A stretch of 64,000 nucleotides of DNA, taken from positions 1,116,001 through 1,180,000 of the forward strand of contig OY843749.1 in NCBI GenBank assembly GCA_963693025.1. Direction: 5' to 3'. The position numbers and the translations under genes are program-made. This stretch comes from JAHRAW01 sp963693025. Its GTDB lineage: Bacteria; Pseudomonadota; Gammaproteobacteria; Arenicellales; Poriferihabitantaceae. Position 1 is the stretch's first letter. Each line of letters opens with the position of its first letter. Under the pieces are notes generated by a model. That model searched no databases. It worked only from the letters and a program-made list of their open reading frames with translations, and was not told where the DNA came from. This document shows positions 24,882 to 34,066 of this stretch, piece by piece.

Positions 24882-26168
24882 ATCAACCGCCTTTTGCTAC
24901 ATCGACCGGTGCTGGCATGGGCGCTCTATGACTGGGCAAACTCGGCCTTCGCCACCACCGTGATGGCGGGCTTCTTCCCGGTGTATTACAGCGTGCTGAC
25001 CGCCGACATGGACACCGGCGACGCGCAGTTCTGGTTCAACATCACGCTCGCCGCCTCAAGCCTGCTCATCGCGCTCGCCGCCCCGCCGCTCGGCGCCATC
25101 GCCGACCGCGGCGGCAGCCGCAAAAAATTTCTCGCCACCTTCGCGCTGTTCGGCATCCTGATGAGCGCGGGACTCGCCTGGGTACACGCCGGCATGTGGT
25201 GGGTCGGCTTGTTGTTATACGGCTTCGGCAGCATCGGCTTTTCCGGCGCCAACGTGTTCTACGACTCGATGATTGTGGAAGTCTCGGAGCCCGCCGAAAT
25301 CGATGTCGTCTCCGCCTACGGCTACGCGCTCGGCTACATCGGCGGCGGCTTGCTGTTCGCGCTCAACGTGTTGATGGTGACCCAGCCGCACCTGTTCGGC
25401 TTGGCGGACGCCGCGTCCGCCTTGTCGGCTTCGTTCATCTCGGTGGCGGTGTGGTGGGGGTTGTTCACGCTGCCGTTGTTGTTGATGGTTGAGGAATCCG
25501 CGCCCGCCGAGCCAACCAACGCCGCGACCGCCATCCGCGAAGGCCTGGCGCAACTGCGCGACACCTTCGCAGAATTGCGACGCATGCGAACGCTGTTCCT
25601 GTTCCTCGCCGCCTACTGGTTCTACATCGACGGCGTCGGCACCATCATCAAGATGGCGGTCTTCTTCGGCGACCGCATCCTCAACCTGCCGCGCGAGAGC
25701 CTCATCACCGCGCTGCTACTGACCCAGTTCGTGGCGTTCCCGGCGGCGCTGTTCTTCGGCTACCTCGGCAAAAAAATCGGACCGCGCGGCGGCATACTAA
25801 TCGGCCTCGCCGTCTATGTATGCGTCGTCATCTACGCCTGGCGCTGGCTCAACTCAAGCGCCGATTTCTACCTGCTGGCAACCGCCATCGGCCTGGTGCA
25901 AGGCGGCGTCCAAAGCCTCAGCCGCTCGCTATACGCCCGCTTCATCCCCAAATCAAAAAGCGCCGAGTTCTTCGGCTTCTTCAACATGATAGGAAAATTC
26001 GCCGCCATCCTAGGCCCCCTCCTACTAGCCACCACCCCCCTACTAATCCCCGCCGCCGACGAACGCGACAGCATCCTCTCACTGTTGTTGCTGTTCGTGA
26101 TTGGCGGTTGGTTGCTGTGGAAGGTTGACGTGGCGGATGGAATACGTGAGGCGCGGGAGGGGGAGTAG
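24882..26168 (+). CDS. MFS transporter, UMF1/Atg22-like
   Basis: This is an inner-membrane transporter of about 428 residues with roughly twelve hydrophobic segments. WALYDWANSAFATTVMAGFFP is the signature start of the UMF1 (vacuolar Atg22-like) family, followed by APPLGAIADRGGSRKKF and YDSMIVEVSEPAEIDVVSAYGYALGYIGGG; LVQGGVQSLSRSLYARFIPKSKSAEFFGFFN is also typical. The substrate is unknown; closeness to soxBDAG (about 50 bases) makes a methylated amine or amino acid plausible. No ATG fits: GGAG at 24871 is correctly spaced for an ATC at 24882, and TTG 24894 is the alternative. Confidence 0.85.
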   Translation: MNRLLLHRPVLAWALYDWANSAFATTVMAGFFPVYYSVLTADMDTGDAQFWFNITLAASSLLIALAAPPLGAIADRGGSRKKFLATFALFGILMSAGLAWVHAGMWWVGLLLYGFGSIGFSGANVFYDSMIVEVSEPAEIDVVSAYGYALGYIGGGLLFALNVLMVTQPHLFGLADAASALSASFISVAVWWGLFTLPLLLMVEESAPAEPTNAATAIREGLAQLRDTFAELRRMRTLFLFLAAYWFYIDGVGTIIKMAVFFGDRILNLPRESLITALLLTQFVAFPAALFFGYLGKKIGPRGGILIGLAVYVCVVIYAWRWLNSSADFYLLATAIGLVQGGVQSLSRSLYARFIPKSKSAEFFGFFNMIGKFAAILGPLLLATTPLLIPAADERDSILSLLLLFVIGGWLLWKVDVADGIREAREGE

Positions 26169-26324
26169 TTATTGCCCAACGAAGACATTCCCAAACCTCA
26201 AGCCCCGTAAAACCGCTTCGGGCAACGGGCACGATAGAAAAATAAGGGACCGCAGGCGACCCTATTTCGCTTTGGGAAAAATCCGCAGGGAGCGTGATTA
26301 ATTCGTCGTGACCTCCAGGCGATT

Positions 26325-26627
26325 TTACGGTTTGTTTTTCTTTGCTGCCATAAAATAATTGTACGCTTCCGTTCTCATGCTGTTTTCAAGAGATTTTACA
26401 AACGCGGCATGCGTTTCCAGCATACGAAAAAGCACTCTCCCATGTTCATTGGGTTTTGCAGAGTTGGGAGGGAATAGTTTTATCCCACACCTTTCTTCAA
26501 TAGCATGAACAAGGGTCCCTACCGCAGGTGGCGTAACGAACAAATATTCCGCCGCCGCCGTTTGCGAACCCAACTTGACTGTCCAGTAAAAAGCGTTAAG
26601 TTGTTTTATTGTCGGTTTCTTTACCAT
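26325..26627 (-). CDS. HTH-only LysR-like protein
   Basis: This 100-residue protein consists of a LysR-type winged helix-turn-helix: TIKQLNAFYWTVKLGSQTAAAEYLFVTPPAVGTLVHAIEE (read in two adjoining segments), then CGIKLFPP and NEHGRVLFRML. The effector-binding domain (about 200 residues) that normally follows is missing; the frame ends after a short helical tail MAAKKNKP. GAGGTGCC precedes ATG 26627. It is AT-richer than neighbouring housekeeping genes and shares strand with the MORN-repeat gene 117 bases upstream. It may be a functional minimal regulator or a truncated remnant. Confidence 0.6.
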   Translation of the reverse strand: MVKKPTIKQLNAFYWTVKLGSQTAAAEYLFVTPPAVGTLVHAIEERCGIKLFPPNSAKPNEHGRVLFRMLETHAAFVKSLENSMRTEAYNYFMAAKKNKP

Positions 26628-26686
26628 TTTGGCACCTCGAATGTGGAAAGTTTATAGTCTGCTAATTATACGAAACTTTTGATCTG

Positions 26687-26720
26687 CCCGCCACCGGAAG
26701 GTCGGTCATCCGGCGGCGGG
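26687..26720. terminator. GC-rich hairpin between two minus-strand genes
   Basis: CCCGCCACCGGA and TCCGGCGGCGGG pair over 12 bases (one mismatch) around a ten-base loop just after the MORN-repeat gene. It would terminate minus-strand transcription if it acts as a terminator, but no run of T follows on that strand, so factor-assisted or no termination is equally possible. Confidence 0.35.
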
Positions 26721-26744
26721 GTTTGATTAACAAGAGCCGACTTG

Positions 26745-27701
26745 TTACCAGTTGTGCTCCGGTCTCTCATTCTCGTCTTCGTCTTCGTCGTCCTCGTCAT
26801 CCTCATCGTCCTCGTCCTCACCCTCATCGTCCTCATCGTCGTCGTCCCCGCCATCATTTTCATCAATGTCATCCCAGTCACCCCCAGACAACTTGCGCGC
26901 CTTCCCGTCCCCGTCCCCGTCATCGTCTTCTTCCCATTTCTCGTGTTTCCACTCTGCATACATTAACCGCTCTCCCTGCACTGTCCACGCCTCCCACTCG
27001 CCATCTTGCTCGCCATCTTCGTATAAAGCGAGCATCACGGTGCCATCTGCCAACTGATGCTTCCACGGGCCATCCCGCTGACCGCTATCATATTCGCCGG
27101 TCTGCACGCTGCCATCATCAGCCCGTTCGACCCACACGCCTTCTCGTTTGCCCGTCATATACTCGCCAAACGCCACGCTACCATCCGCATCCCGCTCTTC
27201 CCAACACCCCCACCTATTACCGCGATGATATTCGCCAGCGTGCACACTACCGTCAGCCGACCGCTCTTCCCAACGCCCCTTCCTCTTGTTGCCCTCATAA
27301 GGCCCCATCTCCACGGAGTCATCCGCATACCGCAATTCCCACAAACCCATCGCCTTACCATTCACATAAGGGCCGGTCTCCACAGAACCATCCGTATAGC
27401 ATGTTTCCCACACGCCATGCTGTTTGCCCTTCGCATAGGGACCCTTCCGCACCGTGCCATCGGCAAATCGCTCTTCCCATAAACCATGCTCTTTGTCTTT
27501 CCTGTAGGGACCGGTCGCCACGCTCCCATCCAAATAGCGTATTTCCCACATACCGTCCCGCTTGCCTTTCCGGTAAGCGCCCGTAGCCGACCAGCACTTA
27601 CCGGTCCGTTCGAGAATTTCTTCTCCGCACCCAATCGGCTCCCCCTTCTTGTTGTATGCGCCTGACCAAGACCAAGCGTGTTTGTCAGATGTGTCTTTCA
27701 T
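26745..27701 (-). CDS. MORN/YwqK-type repeat protein with acidic tail
   Basis: This 318-residue protein contains nine consecutive 23-residue repeats (about 38-245) of the pattern GxYxxGKxxGxWEExxxDGSV, for example GPYRKDKEHGLWEERFADG. These are MORN-type beta-hairpin repeats, as in YwqK-like immunity/antitoxin proteins and lipid- or protein-binding scaffolds. The last about 60 residues are almost all Asp/Glu (GEDEDDEDDEDDEDEDENE). No signal peptide or membrane segment is visible, so it is probably cytosolic. The repeats differ enough at codon level to be stable. Function is not known; the toxin expected for a YwqK-like antitoxin was not found next to it. Confidence 0.7.
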   Translation of the reverse strand: MKDTSDKHAWSWSGAYNKKGEPIGCGEEILERTGKCWSATGAYRKGKRDGMWEIRYLDGSVATGPYRKDKEHGLWEERFADGTVRKGPYAKGKQHGVWETCYTDGSVETGPYVNGKAMGLWELRYADDSVEMGPYEGNKRKGRWEERSADGSVHAGEYHRGNRWGCWEERDADGSVAFGEYMTGKREGVWVERADDGSVQTGEYDSGQRDGPWKHQLADGTVMLALYEDGEQDGEWEAWTVQGERLMYAEWKHEKWEEDDDGDGDGKARKLSGGDWDDIDENDGGDDDDEDDEGEDEDDEDDEDDEDEDENERPEHNW

Positions 27702-27964
27702 TGGTAATTCCTCAATGTGTGGTTGAACAAAATAGCCAGTGGCTGTGACGGGATTAAAAGGGGTTTTGCGTTCAATGTCAAGAAAAAATTAAAAAAATCT
27801 TATAGAATAGCATATATTTTCGACAAAATGTCAATACCGGCCAATTATTTTTCGCGGTCAAACTCAAAAAGAAGAATTTTTAGTTAGTGAATTCAGCCCC
27901 AAAACCCTGACTGGCCGGCGTTTTTCCTCAAATTTCCCGCCGCGGACGCCACCGCCAACAACCC
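27702..27964. other. AT-rich intergenic region
   Basis: The stretch 27780-27890 is strongly AT-rich (AAAAAATTAAAAAAATCTTA) and lies upstream of the minus-strand MORN gene, so it probably holds its promoter. I could not fix -35 and -10 boxes. No frame worth calling is present. Confidence 0.5.
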
Positions 27965-28113
27965 CGTCATTGCGGCTCGGATGCCGCAATCCAGTCGCCC
28001 ACGGACGGCAAATCGGAACACGGCGATGGGGTAAGGCCGTCTTGCTGTCCGTGCGTCTGGATTCCCGCTTCCCCCGCTAACACACTGCGGGGGCAGGCTC
28101 TGCGGGAATGACG
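27965..28113. repeat. second repeat type, CGTCATTGCGG...GCGGGAATGACG
   Basis: It begins CGTCATTGCGGCTCGGATGC, with CCGCAATCCAG, and ends with the inverse CTGGATTCCCGC...TGCGGGAATGACG. The inner GGGGG/CCCCC hairpin and the GGATTCCCGC edges resemble the GTCATTCCCGC-type repeats common in Proteobacteria. It shares only the CGTCATT ends with the main repeat family. Confidence 0.75.
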
Positions 28114-28210
28114 GCGGGGGAGTCTGTGGGAATGGTGGCGAGGGTGGGCTGTGGGGAATGACGGCTACAACAATTTCGTTATTCCTCACTACTCGTCATT
28201 CCCCACTACT

Positions 28211-28405
28211 CGTCATTTCGAGCGCATAGGTCCGTTTGCCGCCGCGCTTCTTCTTGCGGCGGCTTACGGACACTTGCGTCCTCGGGAATCTTCCTCAGGT
28301 TGGCACGGGCTTTGTTGGAATTCACGGTAGTCTTAGGGAGATTCCCGAATCGAAGAAAATATGGTCGCCTGTCGGCTCCCTATTTTCTACCGTTCGAGAA
28401 TGACG
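28211..28405. repeat. dispersed palindromic repeat, A-spacer-B, overlapping the lhr stop
   Basis: A complete element, with shortened A hairpin (CTTCTTCTTGCGGCGG). Its right end TCTACCGTTCGAGAATGACG encodes, on the minus strand, the last residues VILER and the TAG stop of the Lhr frame. Short CGTCATTCC fragments precede it at 28175-28205. Confidence 0.9.
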
Positions 28406-31400
28406 GGGGTGGCGGGTTTTTCCATTCTTCCCTTTACCACCGGCAACGCAATCAACTTTTGCCGCACACTCCACTGCTCCCGCTCAGGCACCAACGTCAG
28501 CCAGTTCACTTTGCCGGCGGTGAGGGTGGCTATTGGGGTGCCGTTGCGGAATAGGATTCGGTTTTTGCCGGTGGCGGGGGCGCGGTCTACGGGGAGGAGG
28601 ATGCCGGTTAGGTTGAGGGGGTCGGCGGCGCTGATGGAGATTAGGGCGTTGTTGTCGGTGCGCTCCGAGCGGCGCAGGGCGCCGACCGCTTCGGGGAGGG
28701 CGAATTGCTCGCCTTCGATTCCGCCGACGAAGCGCCCGCCGCGCACTTCGCCGCGCGCTTCCATTCGCCGGTAGACGTAGTGCAGGTCGCGCCACGGCGG
28801 CAGGTTGCGCTCGCCGTCGAGTAGTTTGCGGAAGACGATGCCGTAGCGTTTCAGCAGCGCTTGCGCGATATATTCGACCGACTCCCAGCGGTCTTCGGCG
28901 GGCGCGTCGGTTGGCTCGTTGCTTCTCAGCAAAAACCAGCGCCCGGTGTTGTCTAAGGGGGAGCGACCTCCGCTTGGCGCGTGCCGCCCAGCGCGATGAC
29001 GATGGCGGTGGCGATGCGCGGATTTTTGTTTGCCGCCGGACACCAGCGCGCGCAGTCCGCCAAAACTGTCGCTGGCGACCACGCCGCAAGCGGCCAACTC
29101 GGACAACGCGCTCGTCACCTCGCTCGCCAGCCAACCGCCGCAATCCAGCAACTCATCATAAAACTGCGGACCGCGGCGGCGCAGGGAATCCACGATGCGC
29201 CGCGCGTTGGCGGAGAGGTGTTGTGGGTCGGCGTCGGTGTCGGCGGTGAATTGACCGCCGCGTCCGCCGTGCGCCAGCCAATGCTTCATCGCGCGCCGGC
29301 GCACCAGCGCAATCGGCGCGACCTTGAGGGAGGATTTGCCCGGTTTGTCGGGCGGGCTCAAGCGCGCCCAGCGGATGGCGCCGCCGGCGCATAAGCCGTC
29401 CAGCCAGTGACCGAGGTAGCCGTTGATGCGCAGCGGCAGCACCTCGCTCTCCCACGCCGCGCCGGGGATTTGCACGCCTTCGAGTTGCGCCAGCAGCCCG
29501 GCGAGCGCGTCGGCGCCGTCCAGTTCGCCGCGTCCGTGGTCGTGGTCGTCGATGCCGTGCCAGTGGAACAGAAAGCGCATGAACCCGGCGACGCCGGCGG
29601 GGCGCACTTGCTCCCTGAGGCGCTTGATGGTGCGCCGGTGAATGCGCGCGAGCAAGCCGCGCTCGCACCATTGCAACGCCGCTTGCGCCGGGTCGAAGTG
29701 GCCGCGCATGGCATACCCCTCGCCTTCCAGCGCCTCCATCGCGCGCTCGATTCGGGCGGGGTCGAGGCGCAGCAGCGTAGCCAGTTGCGCGATGGTGACC
29801 GGTCCCGCGCCTTGCAAGCGAAAACGCAGCAGCGCGGTCAACCCGTCGTCGGCGAGAGTAGCGGCATCAAGTGTCACATCGCCGCCCGCATCCACCGCCG
29901 CCGGCGCAATGTCGGGATGCTTGGATGCGCCCGGATACACCGCCATCAACATCGCCAGCCGCTCGGCGGCGACCCACAGCGTCGCCCCGCTGTCACGGTT
30001 GCCGTCGCGGTCACCACAGCACAGCCGCGTCGCCCGGCGCGCCGCGCTCAGTTCGTCGAGCCAGCGCCGCCAGCCGTGTTCGCCGGCTTCGGCGTCGCTG
30101 ATAGCGCCGAGAATCATCAGCGCGTCGTGGCATTCATCCGCATCGCGCGCCTCGGGCCACGCCTCGCTTCGCACTTCGGCGATGACCCCGGCGTTCAAGC
30201 GCCCGAGCGCCGCCGCGTCCTCGGGCTGCAACACCCGGCGGGCGTTGACCAGCGAAGTGCGCCGCTCCTCGGCGGGGGCGTCGTCGAGAAACGCGTAGGG
30301 CTTGGCGGTCAGCACTTCCTCGGCGAGCGGCGACGGCGCCACCAAATCGCGGCAGCGCACCGCAATCCGCCCGGCGCGAATGTCGGCGAGGATGCGCTCC
30401 AGCCGCGCGATGTCCATCAGGTCGTTGAGGCAGTCGTGCAGCGTTTGCTCGACCAGCGGGTGGCGGGGAATTTCGCGCCTCCCGGCGATGTTTTCCTGAC
30501 ACGCGACTTGGTCGGGGAACACCACCGCCGCCAAATCCTCGGCGTCGCTGCGCTGGAACTGCGGCGGGTTTTTCCTGCCGCCGACAAAGCGCTTGACCGC
30601 CAGCGCGATGGAAGCATTCCAGCGCCACTGGGTCGGGAACATCGGCGCCGCCAGCAATGCCTGCGTCAACACCTCGCGCACCGTCGCCGGCTTGAGGTAG
30701 GCGACCGCGTCTTCCAGCGCGAAACTGTGCGTGCTACCGAGCGACAACACCAGCGCGTCTTCCAGCGCCGCCGCCTGCAATTCAAAATTGAACTTGCGGC
30801 AAAACCGCTTGCGCAGCGCCAGCCCCCAGGCGCGGTTAACGCGCGAGCCGAAGGTGGAATGGATGACCAGATGCTGGTCGCCCGCCTCGTCGAAAAATCG
30901 CTCGAAGATGACCGTGTTGACGGTCGGCAACGCGCCGAGTGCGGCCCACGCTTCGCCCAGGTAGTCGGTCAACTGAGATGCCGCGGCCTCGCTGAGACCG
31001 AACTCGTGCATCGCGCGTTTGCTCGCCGACTCGAACCCGTCCGGCAACCATTCCTGAATCCGCCGGCGCAACTCGGAGACCGCCTCGCTCAACGCATCGC
31101 TGCGCCCCGGCGCCTGCCCGAACCAGAACGGAATCGTGGGCGGCTGCCCGTGGGCGTCGCGCACGATGACCTTGCCCAATTCCACGCGCAGGATGCAATA
31201 CGCGCTGTTGCCCAACTGGAAAATGTCGCCCGGCAGCGATTCAAACGAGAAGTCTTCGTTCAAGGTGCCGATTCGATGTCCGCCCGGTTCCAGGATGACG
31301 TCGTAGTCGAACTGGTCGGCGATGGCGCCGCCGTTGGTGAGGGCGGTGAGCCGCGCGCCGCGCCGTGGCCGCACGCGGCGAGCAACCGCGTCGAGGTGCA

Positions 31401-32859
31401 GATAGGCCGAGCGCCGCCCGCGCCGCGTGCTGAAACCGTCCGCCAGCATCCGCAAAACCTCGTCGAATTTGTCGCGCGACAACGCGCGATACGGCTCGGC
31501 GCGAACCACCAGTTGATACAACTCATCGAGCGTGCGCTCGCCGGCGGCGACCTCCGCGACGATTTGCTGGGCGAGCACGTCCAGCGGCTGCGGGCGGATG
31601 CTCAATTGGTCGAGCAGCCCGCGATTGACCGCATCGACCATCGCCGCGCACTCCACCAAGTCGTCGCGCGACAACGGAAACAACCGACCCTTGGGAATGG
31701 CGTTGACCTGATGCCCGGAGCGACCGACGCGCTGTAAAAATACGCTGATGCCGCGGCAGGAGCCGACTTGGCAGACCAAGTCAATGTCGCCAATGTCGAT
31801 GCCGAGTTCCAGCGATGCGGTGGCGATCAACGCGCGCAAGGTGCCGGCTTTGAGCCGCGCTTCGGCGTCCAGCCGGTGCTCCTTGGCGAGGCTGCCGTGA
31901 TGCGCGGTGACCGACTCCTCGCCGAGCCGCTCCGACAGCGCCTTGGACATGCGCTCGGCCATGCGCCGGGTGTTGACGAAAATCAGCGTGGTGCGATGCG
32001 CTTCAATCAGCCGCCCGAGGCGGTCGTACACCTCGCCCCACGCCTCCGCCGACATGACCGCCTGCAACTTGGAGTCGGTCAGTTCGATGGCAATGTCGCG
32101 CGTGCGCGCGTGGCCGCTGTTGATGACCACGCAGGGTTTGTCGCCGTGCGCGCCGACCAAGTAGCCGGCGACGGTGTCAATCGGCTCCTGGGTGGCGGAC
32201 AAGCCGATGCGCGTCAGGCGCGCCGCGCACAACCCCTGCAAACGCTCCGCCGACAACGCCAGATGCGCGCCCCGCTTGACGCCGGCGAGGGCGTGGATTT
32301 CATCGATAATCAGGGTCTCGCAAGTCGCGCACATCCGCCGCCCCGACTCGGAAGTCAGCAGAATATAGAGCGACTCGGGCGTGGTCACCAGAATGTGCGG
32401 CGGCTTCTTAATCATGCGCGCGCGCTCGGCGGCGGTGGTGTCGCCGGTCCGCACCGCCGCCGTAATCATCGGCGGGGGCGCATCATCCGCAGCCGAGTGC
32501 AAGCGCGCGTGGATTTCCGCCAGCGGACCCTCCAGATTGCGCTGAATATCGTTGGACAACGCCTTCAGCGGCGAGACATAAATCACCCGCACCTCGTCCG
32601 CCAGTTGCCCGCGCTCCGCCGCTTTCACCAGCCGGTCGATGACCGCCAAAAAAGCCGCCAACGTCTTGCCCGACCCGGTCGGCGCCGCCAGCAAAACATG
32701 GCTCCCCCCGGCAATCGCCTCCCAAGCCTCCCGCTGCGCCCCCGTCGGCTCCGCAAACCGCTCCGCAAACCAACCCCAAACCGCCGGATGAAACCCATCC
32801 ATCCACCCACCACCCCGCCGGTCCTGGTTATGGGACATCTTCACCGAATCAACTCGCAC
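28387..32859 (-). CDS. lhr: Lhr-type DEAD/DEAH superfamily 2 helicase
   Basis: This is a 3'-5' DNA/RNA:DNA helicase of up to 1490 residues, linked to DNA repair. Walker A AAPTGSGKTLAAFLAV, VIYVSPLKALSNDIQ, VTTPESLYILLTSE, DEIH in LIIDEIHALAGVKRG, then LIFVNTRRMAERM and QRVGRSGHQ define the two RecA domains; Lhr-core winged helix and beta domains follow (PFWFGQAPGRSDALS), and a long Lhr C-terminal region ends the protein. The start may be ATG 32838 or 32802 rather than 32859. The final five residues and stop come from the repeat at 28211-28405. It is divergent from the inositol operon. Confidence 0.93.
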   Translation of the reverse strand: MRVDSVKMSHNQDRRGGGWMDGFHPAVWGWFAERFAEPTGAQREAWEAIAGGSHVLLAAPTGSGKTLAAFLAVIDRLVKAAERGQLADEVRVIYVSPLKALSNDIQRNLEGPLAEIHARLHSAADDAPPPMITAAVRTGDTTAAERARMIKKPPHILVTTPESLYILLTSESGRRMCATCETLIIDEIHALAGVKRGAHLALSAERLQGLCAARLTRIGLSATQEPIDTVAGYLVGAHGDKPCVVINSGHARTRDIAIELTDSKLQAVMSAEAWGEVYDRLGRLIEAHRTTLIFVNTRRMAERMSKALSERLGEESVTAHHGSLAKEHRLDAEARLKAGTLRALIATASLELGIDIGDIDLVCQVGSCRGISVFLQRVGRSGHQVNAIPKGRLFPLSRDDLVECAAMVDAVNRGLLDQLSIRPQPLDVLAQQIVAEVAAGERTLDELYQLVVRAEPYRALSRDKFDEVLRMLADGFSTRRGRRSAYLHLDAVARRVRPRRGARLTALTNGGAIADQFDYDVILEPGGHRIGTLNEDFSFESLPGDIFQLGNSAYCILRVELGKVIVRDAHGQPPTIPFWFGQAPGRSDALSEAVSELRRRIQEWLPDGFESASKRAMHEFGLSEAAASQLTDYLGEAWAALGALPTVNTVIFERFFDEAGDQHLVIHSTFGSRVNRAWGLALRKRFCRKFNFELQAAALEDALVLSLGSTHSFALEDAVAYLKPATVREVLTQALLAAPMFPTQWRWNASIALAVKRFVGGRKNPPQFQRSDAEDLAAVVFPDQVACQENIAGRREIPRHPLVEQTLHDCLNDLMDIARLERILADIRAGRIAVRCRDLVAPSPLAEEVLTAKPYAFLDDAPAEERRTSLVNARRVLQPEDAAALGRLNAGVIAEVRSEAWPEARDADECHDALMILGAISDAEAGEHGWRRWLDELSAARRATRLCCGDRDGNRDSGATLWVAAERLAMLMAVYPGASKHPDIAPAAVDAGGDVTLDAATLADDGLTALLRFRLQGAGPVTIAQLATLLRLDPARIERAMEALEGEGYAMRGHFDPAQAALQWCERGLLARIHRRTIKRLREQVRPAGVAGFMRFLFHWHGIDDHDHGRGELDGADALAGLLAQLEGVQIPGAAWESEVLPLRINGYLGHWLDGLCAGGAIRWARLSPPDKPGKSSLKVAPIALVRRRAMKHWLAHGGRGGQFTADTDADPQHLSANARRIVDSLRRRGPQFYDELLDCGGWLASEVTSALSELAACGVVASDSFGGLRALVSGGKQKSAHRHRHRHRAGRHAPSGGRSPLDNTGRWFLLRSNEPTDAPAEDRWESVEYIAQALLKRYGIVFRKLLDGERNLPPWRDLHYVYRRMEARGEVRGGRFVGGIEGEQFALPEAVGALRRSERTDNNALISISAADPLNLTGILLPVDRAPATGKNRILFRNGTPIATLTAGKVNWLTLVPEREQWSVRQKLIALPVVKGRMEKPATPVILER

Positions 32860-33041
32860 GCTGGGCTAAAAACAATCATCCAACACCAGATTACCGCACC
32901 GAAGCAACGCGAACAACACCCGACGACCCCATCATTCCCTCAACCCGCAAACTCCAATACAATACCGCTCCCAACAACTTCCACACGGCTAAGGGTATTG
33001 GATTTGTACACGCGGTTGACACGCCATCGGCGCAACGCGCG

Positions 33042-34064
33042 ATGTTGAACATTGCGTTGATTGGCGCCGGGCGCATCGGGGCTATGCATGCGCGTTGCAT
33101 CGCCGCGCATCCGCGGGCGCGGCTCGCTGTGGTGCACGACCCCGACACCGCCGTTGCCGAGGCGGTGGCGGTGGCATTCGGCGCCGAGGTGGTGTCTGAT
33201 GCGCAGGCCGCCATTGAGCGCGCCGATGCGTTGTTGATTGCGTCGAGCACCGTCACGCATTGCGACTACCTGGAACGCGCCGCCGCCGCCGCCACGCCGG
33301 CGCTGTGCGAGAAGCCGCCGGGCCTCGATATTGCGCGCGTCAACGCCTGCCGCGACGCCCTCGCCCGGCGCTCGGATGCGCGCGTGCAACTCGGTTTTAA
33401 TCGCCGCTTCGACCCCGGACACGCGGCGTTGCAGGCGCGCACGGCGGGCGGCGAAATCGGGCGGGTGGAAAAACTCATCATCACCAGCCGCGACCCGGCG
33501 GTGCCGCCGGATGAGTATCTCGCGGTGTCCGGCGGGCTGTTCCGCGACATGATGATTCACGACTTCGACATGGCGCGCTTCATCCTGCGCGAGGAGCCGG
33601 TGCGCCTCTTCGCCGCCGGCGCCGCGTTGATTGCGCCCGAGGCTTGCGCGCGCGCCGCGGATGTGGACACCGCCATGGTCGTCATGCAAACCGCGTCCGG
33701 CGCGCTCTGTCATATCAACTGCTCGCGCCGCGCCGTCTATGGGTATGATCAGCGCGTGGAAGTCTTCGGCGAAAAAGGCATGCTGTTGTCCGACAATTGC
33801 ACCGCCACGCAGGTGGCGCACCACGGCGCGCACCACACCGCCGCGCGCCCGCCGTTGCACGAATTTTTTGTGGAGCGCTACGCCGACGCCTACCGCCTGC
33901 AACTGGACGCGTTTGTCGAATCGGTGGACAATGCGCGCGCGCCATCGCCCACTTTTGAAGACGGGCGGCGCGCGCTGTTGCTGGCGGAAGCGGCGGAGCA
34001 ATCCATGCGCAGCGGTCGCTGGGCCGCGGTCAACTTTAACGGAGACAGACTGAGCGGAGACTGA
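33042..34064 (+). CDS. iolG: inositol 2-dehydrogenase-like Gfo/Idh/MocA oxidoreductase
   Basis: This NAD-dependent dehydrogenase (340 residues) probably oxidises myo-inositol to 2-keto-myo-inositol. LNIALIGAGRIGAMHARCI is the Rossmann start, ALCEKPPGLD holds the family Lys of EKP, and GGLFRDMMIHDFDMARFIL carries the catalytic Asp/His pair. Context fixes the substrate: it heads a four-gene cluster with iolD and iolE. The EKP motif reads CEKPPG rather than CEKPI. The next gene starts two bases after the stop, so the operon is tight. Confidence 0.87.
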   Translation: MLNIALIGAGRIGAMHARCIAAHPRARLAVVHDPDTAVAEAVAVAFGAEVVSDAQAAIERADALLIASSTVTHCDYLERAAAAATPALCEKPPGLDIARVNACRDALARRSDARVQLGFNRRFDPGHAALQARTAGGEIGRVEKLIITSRDPAVPPDEYLAVSGGLFRDMMIHDFDMARFILREEPVRLFAAGAALIAPEACARAADVDTAMVVMQTASGALCHINCSRRAVYGYDQRVEVFGEKGMLLSDNCTATQVAHHGAHHTAARPPLHEFFVERYADAYRLQLDAFVESVDNARAPSPTFEDGRRALLLAEAAEQSMRSGRWAAVNFNGDRLSGD

Positions 34065-34066
34065 AG

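Noticed and set aside
26752..27057. Serine-rich plus-strand frame
   Set aside because: It is the complement of the acidic-tail codons of the MORN protein.
26325..27701. Toxin-antitoxin pair
   Set aside because: YwqK-like repeats alone are not enough; the neighbour is an HTH protein, and no toxin-like gene is adjacent.
29407..31737. Long plus-strand frame opposite lhr (776 codons)
   Set aside because: Antisense shadow of Lhr; the helicase motifs are all on the other strand.
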